From: Microtetraspora niveoalba
Lineage (GTDB): Bacteria > Actinomycetota > Actinomycetes > Streptosporangiales > Streptosporangiaceae
Length of the DNA stretch: 64,000 nt
Direction: 5' to 3'
Assembly: GCF_001570405.1 (NCBI RefSeq)
Contig: NZ_BBYM01000014.1
Location: 128,756 to 192,755, forward strand
Below are positions 57,670 to 64,000 of the stretch, piece after piece (the first letter of the stretch is position 1; the number at the start of each line of letters is the position of its first letter). The position numbers were made by a program, and so were the translations under genes. Below the pieces are notes generated by a model. It was given only the letters and a program-made list of their open reading frames with translations. It had not been told where the DNA came from and made no database searches.

Positions 57670-59298
57670 CTACTTGGCGTCGGCGTAACGGGTGACGGCG
57701 ACGGCCTCCATCGGGAAGCGGACCGGCGTCGCGCCGAACAGCAGGCGTGTCGCCTCCTCGGCCGCCGCCGTCACCGCCGCCCGGACCTCGCCCGCCAGGT
57801 CCAGCGGGCAGTGCACCATGACCTCGTCGTGCTGGAAGAACACCAGCCGGGCCGGGTCGGGCAGCCGCCCGCGCAGCACGGCCATGAGCGTCGCCGCCCA
57901 TTCGGCGGCGGTGGCCTGGACGACAAAGTTGCGGGTGAACCGGCCGCGGTCGCGGGCCGCCCGCGCGCCGTCCGGCCCGGACACCAGATCCCGCCACCGG
58001 GCGGACGGCTGCGGGCAGGTCCGGCCGAGCCACGACCTGACCAGCCGCCCCTCCTCGCCCGCGCGGGCGGCCTCCTCCACGAACGCGTACGCCCGCGGGA
58101 AACGCTGCCGCATCACGGCGAGCAGCTTCGGCGCGTCGCCGCTGGTGCCGCCGTACATCGCGGACAGCATGGCGATCTTGGCGGAGTCGCGCTCGCCGCC
58201 GAACGCCTGGGCGAGCGCGGCGTACAGGTCGATCTCCCCGGCCGCGCGGGCCAACCCGCCGTCACCGGCCATGGCCGCGAGCACCCGCGGTTCGAGCTGG
58301 GCGGCGTCGGCGACCACGAGGGTCCACCCGTCGTCGGCGACCACGACGCGGCGCATCACCTTGGGGATCTGCAGCGCGCCGCCGCCGCTCGTCGCCCACC
58401 GGCCCGAAACGACACCGGCCACCACATACTCCGCGCGGAAGCGGTTCCCGCGCACCCACTGGTCGGCCCAGGCCCAGCCGTGGAAGCTGTACAGCCGGGC
58501 CAGCTCCTTGTACGCCAGCAGCGGGGCCACTCCGGGGTGGTCGACGGCCGCGAGCACGCGCGACCTGGTCGAGAGGATCTGGATGCCCGCGCCCTTGAAC
58601 GCCTTGACGATCTGCTGCGGGGAGTCGGGGTTGACGGGATGCCCGAAGGCCGCGGAGACCTCGTCGGCGAGCGCCTGGAGCCTGGACGGGCGCATCCCGT
58701 GGACCGGACGCGGGCCGAGCAGCTCGGTGAGCAGCTCGTCGTGCACGTCCTCGCGCCAGGGCATGCCGTCGTGGCCCATCTCGGCCGCGATCAGCGCACC
58801 GGCCGACTCCGCCGCCACCAGCAGCCGGAACCGCCCCGGATGGCCGGTGCGCCCGATCCGCGCGAGCTGGTCCTCGTACACCTCGGAGAGCAGGTCGATC
58901 TCGGCGACGTCCGGCACGGCCCGCCCGGGGACCTCCGGCTCGAACAGGCTCGCCTGCGCCCCCTCCGCCCCTTCACCCGTCTCGGCCCGGTCCTCCGGCA
59001 CCGGGAGGCCGCGCAGCCGCGCGTACGCCGCCTCGGCCGATCTGGGCTCGCCGTACCGCCCGTCCGCGCCGAGCAGGAGCGCCTCGGTGAGCGTGACGTC
59101 GTGGCAGCGTGAGAGCCGCAGGCCCCGGGCGAGCAGGCCGGGGTAGATCCGCCGGGCGTCCGCCCAGACCCATCGGGGGCGCGCGGCGGCCTCCAGCTCG
59201 CGCATCGCCTCCACCAGGTCGCCGACCCGCGACGGGGAACCGCCGAGCGGCCGGATCGTCCCCCCGCCGTCCGGATCCGCCGCGACCACCACCTGCAC
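57670..59298 (-). CDS. Family-A DNA polymerase, actinobacterial small form
   Basis: 542 residues, much shorter than PolA. The C-terminal palm and fingers hold motif A VVADAAQLEPRVLAAM, motif B ERDSAKIAMLSAMYG (Lys and Tyr-Gly kept, the usual Phe-Gly replaced) and motif C QHDEVMVHC. The N-terminal 200 residues resemble a worn 3'-5' exonuclease region, with no clear F-D-x-E; no 5' nuclease is present. Such polymerases are usual in actinomycetes besides the main PolA and may work in repair. GTG start; divergent neighbours are unrelated. Confidence 0.88.
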   Translation of the reverse strand: MQVVVAADPDGGGTIRPLGGSPSRVGDLVEAMRELEAAARPRWVWADARRIYPGLLARGLRLSRCHDVTLTEALLLGADGRYGEPRSAEAAYARLRGLPVPEDRAETGEGAEGAQASLFEPEVPGRAVPDVAEIDLLSEVYEDQLARIGRTGHPGRFRLLVAAESAGALIAAEMGHDGMPWREDVHDELLTELLGPRPVHGMRPSRLQALADEVSAAFGHPVNPDSPQQIVKAFKGAGIQILSTRSRVLAAVDHPGVAPLLAYKELARLYSFHGWAWADQWVRGNRFRAEYVVAGVVSGRWATSGGGALQIPKVMRRVVVADDGWTLVVADAAQLEPRVLAAMAGDGGLARAAGEIDLYAALAQAFGGERDSAKIAMLSAMYGGTSGDAPKLLAVMRQRFPRAYAFVEEAARAGEEGRLVRSWLGRTCPQPSARWRDLVSGPDGARAARDRGRFTRNFVVQATAAEWAATLMAVLRGRLPDPARLVFFQHDEVMVHCPLDLAGEVRAAVTAAAEEATRLLFGATPVRFPMEAVAVTRYADAK

Positions 59299-59349
59299 CC
59301 GCCCAGCCTGCCAGGCGCCACCGACATTTCCGCCGCAACCCCCCGCCCG

Positions 59350-60984
59350 CTACCGGGGAACCGGGGCGAGGGGGATCTCGACCTCGTCCTCCAGCGGGGG
59401 CTCGAGCTCCTGGGCGAGGCAGCCGGTCGCCGCGAGGCAGCGGATCCGCAGGACGTCCCCGGTGACCGAGACGTGCAGGAAGCTCTTGAAGAACGGCGGC
59501 GTGTCCCAGTCGGACAGCTCGGAGATCCACCGGTGGAAGAACCGGCCCACCGGCAGGTGGAAGGGCATCGGCCAGCCGCCGAGGAGCCGCGCCGCCCACT
59601 TCATCCGCGTCGTGATCCGCACCGGCGCCGCCGTGCTGCCGGAACCGCTGACCGAGCCGCTGTCCGAAGCGCTGTCCGAAGCGCCACCGGACACGGCGGG
59701 AGCGGGCGGCGTGCCGTCGGGACCGGCGGCGATCGAGCGCGGCGGCACGTTGCCGACCTGCCGCGACATGAGGGCGAGCCCCTCGTCCGGGGTGAGGTAC
59801 AACCAGCGCATGCGCAGCCGCCTGCTGTACAGCAGGCTGTAGAACGACAACGAGTCGCCGCGCAGCGGATAGCACCTGAAGTCGTCCTCGTGGACGCCGC
59901 CCACGTCCACGCGGGGGATGGTGTGGGTGTCGTGCATGAACGCGCCCCCGCCGCCCGAGACGATGTACTGGATCACGCGGTCGCCGACCCGCACCGGGAA
60001 GCGCTGGTAGTTGTGGACGTCGCCGCCGATCGCCGCCACGTAGTTGTGCGCCGGGTCGCGGACGATCTCGTCCACGGTCCCCCCGCCCTCGATCCGGCAG
60101 GGGTGGTAGTCGTTGCGGACGTAGATCGGCTTGCCGGTGATCAGGATCTTCGGCCGGGGGTCGGCGGAGACGCGGCGCAGCCACTCCCCCTGCTCGCGGT
60201 CGATGTCGCCGCGGATCCCGGTGTCGATGCCGACGAGGAGGAGCCGCCCGAGGTCCAGCACCCAGTACGGCGCGGGCATGGTGGCCCGCTGCTCCGGCGC
60301 GGAGCGCATCTCGCGGGCGGCGGCCAGCCCGGCCTCGTCGATCTTCGCGGGCTTCTTCCACAGCAGCCCGCGCAGCCCGGACGGGGAGAGCCGGAACCCC
60401 TCGCCGCGAGCCGCGAGCGGTGGGGCGTCGCAGAAGACGCGCATGAAGCCGCCGAGCCCGTCGTACCAGTCGTGGTTCCCGGGCACGGCGTAGATCGGCG
60501 CCCGATAGTCCTTGTACGGCCGGAAGAACTTGTCGCCGTACTCGTTGCCGGAGCCGGTCGGGTAGATGACGTCGCTGGCGATGACCGCGAACGAGGTGCC
60601 CGCGCCGGCCTTCAGCAGGCCGGGTACGACGGCGTACTGAGAGGCGTCGCCCTCCCCCGTGTCGCCGAGCACCAGGAACGCGAAGTCCTCCCCCACATCC
60701 TGAAATATCCGGAAATCGGGGGCTGCGCCGCGCTCCCGCTGGGTCTCCACCCAACGGCGGCGCACCTCATTGGAAGGGTCGCCGAACAGCTGGGCGAGGA
60801 TCTCGTTGCGCGAGCGCCACAGCGTCCCCGGGCGCAGCCAGGTGAAGGTCGCCCGGTTCGGCCTCAGGCTCTGGAAGGCGCCGATCTCCTGGCAGTTCCA
60901 GCCGGCCCCCGCCTCCGAGACGCGTGACGACTGCCGTCCGCTCCGGGACGTGCGCGACTCCAGCTCGACATCCGCATCGGCCAT
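59350..60984 (-). CDS. Metallophosphoesterase (calcineurin-like)
   Basis: 544 residues. Metal ligands appear in FLVLGDTGEGDAS, VIASDVIYPTG, YAVPGNHDWYDG and AIGGDVHNYQRFP (the D-x-G, GNHD and GxHxH-like motifs of the superfamily). A Ser/Gly/Asp stretch near 430-450 (SDSASDSGSVSGSGS) reflects a 12-base tandem repeat in the DNA. The substrate is unknown, perhaps a phospholipid or nucleotide. It precedes the family-A polymerase on the same strand. Confidence 0.85.
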   Translation of the reverse strand: MADADVELESRTSRSGRQSSRVSEAGAGWNCQEIGAFQSLRPNRATFTWLRPGTLWRSRNEILAQLFGDPSNEVRRRWVETQRERGAAPDFRIFQDVGEDFAFLVLGDTGEGDASQYAVVPGLLKAGAGTSFAVIASDVIYPTGSGNEYGDKFFRPYKDYRAPIYAVPGNHDWYDGLGGFMRVFCDAPPLAARGEGFRLSPSGLRGLLWKKPAKIDEAGLAAAREMRSAPEQRATMPAPYWVLDLGRLLLVGIDTGIRGDIDREQGEWLRRVSADPRPKILITGKPIYVRNDYHPCRIEGGGTVDEIVRDPAHNYVAAIGGDVHNYQRFPVRVGDRVIQYIVSGGGGAFMHDTHTIPRVDVGGVHEDDFRCYPLRGDSLSFYSLLYSRRLRMRWLYLTPDEGLALMSRQVGNVPPRSIAAGPDGTPPAPAVSGGASDSASDSGSVSGSGSTAAPVRITTRMKWAARLLGGWPMPFHLPVGRFFHRWISELSDWDTPPFFKSFLHVSVTGDVLRIRCLAATGCLAQELEPPLEDEVEIPLAPVPR

Positions 60985-61039
60985 GACCCAATCTTTGCCT
61001 GATCATGGCCGCCGCCGCCATGAGATCACGATTCCGAGA

Positions 61040-62644
61040 TCAAGATTCCGGGATGAGGACTCCCGGGTTGAGGATCCCGTCCGGGTCGAGCCGCTCCTTG
61101 ACCCCGCGCAGGACGGCGACGCCCAGCTCCCCGATCTCCGGCGCGTACGCCCCGAGGTGGTCCCGGCCCACGCCGTGGTGGTGCGAGATGGTCCCTCCGG
61201 CCGAGCCGATCGCGTCGTTGGCCGCCCGCTTGGCCGCCTCCCACTGGCCGACCGGGTCGTCCGACTGCGCCGTCACCACGGTGAAGTACAGCGAGGCCCC
61301 TGTGGCGTACACGTGCGAGACGTGGCACATGACGAGCGGCGAGCCCAGGGAGGCCGTCAGCGCCCGCCGTACGGCCTCGTAGAGGCGCGGGAGGCCGGAC
61401 CAGAAGCAGGCGGTCTCCAGCGTCTCGACGGTGGCTCCTGCGGCGAGCAGCGAGTCGCGCAGGTAGGGCGCGGAGTACCGGCCGTGCGCCCACTTCTCCC
61501 CCGGCTCCGGGCCGAGGGGAACGCCGCCCATCTCCGACAGCGTCGCCCCGGTGCACTCCCGCCGGTACGCCACGTCGCCCGCCGTGCCCTCGTATCCGGC
61601 GATCACCAGGCAGCCGGGCTCGGAGGCGAGCGTGCCGAGCTCCTCCGGGCGGGCGAGGCCCACCATGGTCTCGGTCTCGTCGGACAGCCGCAGCACGGTC
61701 GGCGCGGGCCCCTCCTGCGCCACCCGGCGCAGCGTGGCCACCCCCGCCGGGAACGTCGCGAACCGCCACCCCTCGTACACCCGCACCTCGGGCAGGGGCC
61801 GTACGCGGAGGCGGAGCGAGGTGATCACGCCGAACGCCCCCTCGGAGCCGAGGATCACCTGGCGCAGGTCGGGGCCGGCGGCGGACTTGGGCGCGCGGCC
61901 GAGGTCGAGCGTGCCGCGCGGCGTCGCGACCGTGAGGCCGACCACCATGTCGTCGAAGCGGCCGTACCCGGCCGACGCCTGGCCGCTGGAGCGGGCCGCC
62001 GCGAAGCCGCCCAGCGTCGCGTACTCGAAGGACTGCGGGAAGTGGCCGAGGGTGAAGCCGTGCTCGGCGAGGAGCCGCTCGGCCCGCGGGGCGCGCAGCC
62101 CGGGCTCCAGCTCCGCGACCATGGACTCGGCGTCGAGGGAGACGAGGCGGTCCAGCCGCGCCAGGTCGAGCGCGACGACCCCGGCGAAACCCTCCCGCGC
62201 GGCGGCGAGGCCGCCCACGACGGAGGTGCCGCCGCCGAACGGCACCACGGCCACGCGGTGCTCCGCGCACACCCGCAGCACCTCGGCGACCTCGGCGTGC
62301 GAGCCGGGCAGCACGACCGCGTCCGGCGCGTCCGAAACATCGCCCGCGCGCATCCGCAGCAGGTCGGGCGTCGACTTGCCGCGCGTGTGCCGGATCCGCG
62401 CCTCGTCGTCGAGGCGCACGTGCCCACCGCCGACCGCCGAGGACAACGCGTCCAGCACGGACGCGGGCAGCGCGGGGGCGGGCGGCCGCACCTCGTCGAG
62501 CGTCACCGCGGGCGACTCCGGCGCACGGACGCCCAGCAGGTCGGCGAGCAGCCGGCGCACGGGCGCGGGCAGTTCGGAGGCCCTGACGGGGTCTCCCCAT
62601 CCGGACCAGAGCATGGGCTGCGCGGGGGGCTGCGGTGCTTCCAC
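61040..62644 (-). CDS. FAD-binding oxidoreductase, alkyldihydroxyacetonephosphate synthase (AGPS)-like
   Basis: 534 residues of the FAD_binding_4 / vanillyl-alcohol-oxidase family. PFGGGTSVVGG (FAD), HFPQSFEYATLGGFAA, ILGSEGAFGVIT and SHHHGVGRDHLGAYAPE (the His-rich active-site stretch of AGPS) point to the AGPS branch, which exchanges a fatty acid for a fatty alcohol on acyl-DHAP in ether lipid synthesis. Bacterial relatives may have other roles. The GTG start has AGAGGTG upstream. It is divergent from glpD, which makes DHAP. Confidence 0.85.
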   Translation of the reverse strand: MEAPQPPAQPMLWSGWGDPVRASELPAPVRRLLADLLGVRAPESPAVTLDEVRPPAPALPASVLDALSSAVGGGHVRLDDEARIRHTRGKSTPDLLRMRAGDVSDAPDAVVLPGSHAEVAEVLRVCAEHRVAVVPFGGGTSVVGGLAAAREGFAGVVALDLARLDRLVSLDAESMVAELEPGLRAPRAERLLAEHGFTLGHFPQSFEYATLGGFAAARSSGQASAGYGRFDDMVVGLTVATPRGTLDLGRAPKSAAGPDLRQVILGSEGAFGVITSLRLRVRPLPEVRVYEGWRFATFPAGVATLRRVAQEGPAPTVLRLSDETETMVGLARPEELGTLASEPGCLVIAGYEGTAGDVAYRRECTGATLSEMGGVPLGPEPGEKWAHGRYSAPYLRDSLLAAGATVETLETACFWSGLPRLYEAVRRALTASLGSPLVMCHVSHVYATGASLYFTVVTAQSDDPVGQWEAAKRAANDAIGSAGGTISHHHGVGRDHLGAYAPEIGELGVAVLRGVKERLDPDGILNPGVLIPES

Positions 62645-62665
62645 GACGTCACCTCTGAGGCTAGG

Positions 62666-62679
62666 TTACTAAAGCGTAA
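62666..62679. promoter_or_regulatory. Dyad between AGPS-like gene and glpD
   Basis: TTAC (62666-62669), six bases, GTAA (62676-62679), in a short AT-rich divergent region that must hold both promoters. On the minus strand TAGCCT overlaps 62658-62663. Confidence 0.35.
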
Positions 62680-62701
62680 TAGATGGGGATTTAGGGGCTG
62701 C

Positions 62702-64000
62702 ATGGACTCCTCACTGAACGCCGCACGCCGTGCTCGGGAACTCGCGGAGATCCGCGACGAGGTGGTGGACGTGCTCGTCGTGGGCCTCGGGGCGACGGGC
62801 GCGGGAGCTGCCCTCGACGCGGCCTCACGAGGGCTGTCGGTCGCGGCGATCGACGCCCACGACCTGGCCTTCGGCACCTCGCGCTGGAGCTCCAAACTGA
62901 TCCACGGCGGGCTGCGCTACCTGGCCAAGGGGCAGGTCGGGGTGGCCAGGGAGAGCGCCGTCGAACGCGACGTCCTGCTCCGGCGCACCGCGCCCCACCT
63001 GGTGCGCGCCCACCCGTACCTGCTGCCGCTCACCCCGTCGGTCCGGCCGTCGCGGGCCCGCCTCATGATGACCGGGTACCGCCTCGGCGACGGGCTCCGG
63101 GCCGCGGCCGGGACCCCGCGCGACCTGCTTCCGGGGCCGTCACGGCTCCCCGCCGACCGGGCGCTCACGCTGGCCCCCGCCCTCAGCCCCGACGGCCTGC
63201 GCGGCGCCCTGCTGTCGTGGGACGGCCGGGTGGTGGACGACGCCCGGCTGGTCGTCGCGATCGCCCGCACCGCCGCCGCCCACGGTGCCCGCGTCCTCAC
63301 CCGGTGCCGCGCGCTGTCGTTGTCCGGCGACGGCGCCCAGGTGCGGGACGAGCTGACCGGCGCCGAGTTCGGCGTCAGGGCCAGGGCGGTGATCAACGCG
63401 ACCGGGGTGTGGGCCGGCGGCCTGTCCCCCTCGGTACGGCTCCGCCCGTCGCGCGGGACCCATCTCGTGCTGCGCCCCGGCGCCCTCGGCGGTTTCCGGA
63501 CCGGTCTGCACGTGCCGATCCCGGGCGAGGGCAACCGGTTCGCGCTCGTCCTCCCCCAGACCGACGGACGGATCTACGTGGGCCTCACGGACGAACCGGT
63601 GGACGGACCCCTGCCCGACGTCCCGGAGGCGCCGGAGAGCGACGTGGCGTTCCTCCTGGACGTCCTGGGCTCCGCCCTGCGCGAGCCGGTGCGGCGGGAG
63701 GAGGTCGCCGGAGCCTTCGCCGGGCTGCGCCCCCTCATCGACGCCGCGCCGGAGGGCCGGGACGGCGCGGGCACGGCCGACCTGTCCCGGCGGCACTCGG
63801 TGATCACCTCACGCGACGGGGTCGTGACCGTGGTCGGCGGCAAGCTCACCACGTACCGGCGGATGGCCGAGGACGCGGTGGACGCGGCCTGCCCCACCGC
63901 GCCGCGCAGCCGCACCGCCCGGCTGCCGCTCGTCGGGGCGGCGCCGGCACCCGCGGACGGCGCCGGCGCCTCCCCGAACCGCCGGAGCCCGTCCCTCCCC
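62702..64000 (+). CDS. glpD: Glycerol-3-phosphate dehydrogenase/oxidase, N-terminal part (3' end outside window)
   Basis: 433 codons to the edge of the window. The FAD-binding start VLVVGLGATGAGAALDAASRG is followed by FGTSRWSSKLIHGGLRYL and the signature VVTVVGGKLTTYRRMAEDAV, as in GlpD. It oxidises glycerol-3-phosphate to dihydroxyacetone phosphate, passing electrons to quinone or oxygen. The first glycine loop reads G-L-G-A-T-G instead of the usual G-G-G-I-T-G. TAGGGG lies before the ATG. The C-terminal domain is cut off. Divergent from the AGPS-like gene, which would use DHAP-derived substrates. Confidence 0.93.
   Translation, partial: MDSSLNAARRARELAEIRDEVVDVLVVGLGATGAGAALDAASRGLSVAAIDAHDLAFGTSRWSSKLIHGGLRYLAKGQVGVARESAVERDVLLRRTAPHLVRAHPYLLPLTPSVRPSRARLMMTGYRLGDGLRAAAGTPRDLLPGPSRLPADRALTLAPALSPDGLRGALLSWDGRVVDDARLVVAIARTAAAHGARVLTRCRALSLSGDGAQVRDELTGAEFGVRARAVINATGVWAGGLSPSVRLRPSRGTHLVLRPGALGGFRTGLHVPIPGEGNRFALVLPQTDGRIYVGLTDEPVDGPLPDVPEAPESDVAFLLDVLGSALREPVRREEVAGAFAGLRPLIDAAPEGRDGAGTADLSRRHSVITSRDGVVTVVGGKLTTYRRMAEDAVDAACPTAPRSRTARLPLVGAAPAPADGAGASPNRRSPSLP

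Noticed and set aside
1..64000. tRNA or rRNA genes, prophage or integrative element
   Set aside because: I saw no cloverleaf-like or rRNA sequence, no integrase and no phage structural genes. A tRNA search program would be decisive for short RNAs.

Overview
This 64 kb window is a piece of a very GC-rich chromosome of a filamentous actinomycete, most likely from the Streptosporangiales or a close relative. The signs are GTG/TTG starts, many putative leaderless transcripts (a TANNNT -10 box 6-8 bases before the start codon), a SARP/AfsR-type regulator, a secreted S37 peptidase, OxyR-AhpCD, a fused AccD-AccA protein, WXG100 proteins and a DUF574-type methyltransferase. Both ends cut genes: a DinG-like helicase on the left and glycerol-3-phosphate dehydrogenase on the right. 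I see no tRNA, rRNA, CRISPR array or prophage. Species-level placement is an inference.

Layout. 0-4.5 kb: helicase end, MOSC protein, a WXG100 / WXG100-like / YbaB operon, and an SGNH hydrolase. 4.6-9.9 kb: shikimate genes aroQ, aroB, aroK and aroC with a prepilin peptidase and an SseB-domain protein, interrupted by two short repeat clusters. 10-12.5 kb: barbiturase-family ring opener and carbamate kinase. 12.9-18.8 kb: secreted S37 peptidase, ahpC-ahpD with divergent oxyR, and an aminotransferase divergent from a nitrilase-family amidase. 18.8-19.95 kb: an IS200/IS605-type element with an internally deleted TnpB. 20-23.7 kb: two small unknown genes and a CaiB CoA-transferase / AccD-AccA pair. 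23.9-31.5 kb: an AfsR-like regulator and an ATP-dependent hydantoinase (hyuA-hyuB) operon. 31.7-41.4 kb: a membrane protein, a lipoprotein, thymidine kinase, a 5'-truncated methyltransferase, a DsbA-like protein, a CoxG-like protein, a polysaccharide deacetylase, cydAB and a MazEF-type module. 41.4-53.6 kb: an operon of uracil-type NCS2 permease plus a three-subunit molybdenum hydroxylase, then a PucR regulator divergent from DUF2877, FdrA and DUF1116 genes. 53.7-64 kb: Ser/Thr kinase, MFS transporter, a family-A DNA polymerase, a metallophosphoesterase, and an AGPS-like flavoprotein divergent from glpD.

The most interesting reading joins two blocks about 29 kb apart. Uptake of uracil, oxidation by the molybdenum hydroxylase to barbiturate, ring opening by the barbiturase to ureidomalonate, phosphorolytic removal of the carbamoyl group by the FdrA/DUF1116/DUF2877 complex (its E. 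coli relatives are the oxamate carbamoyltransferase AllFGH), and ATP recovery by carbamate kinase would form an energy-conserving oxidative pyrimidine pathway. The individual family assignments are strong. The link between the steps is inference, supported by operon structure, the uracil-type permease signature and a possible shared operator. Together with HyuAB, the window is unusually rich in enzymes that open cyclic ureides or amides.
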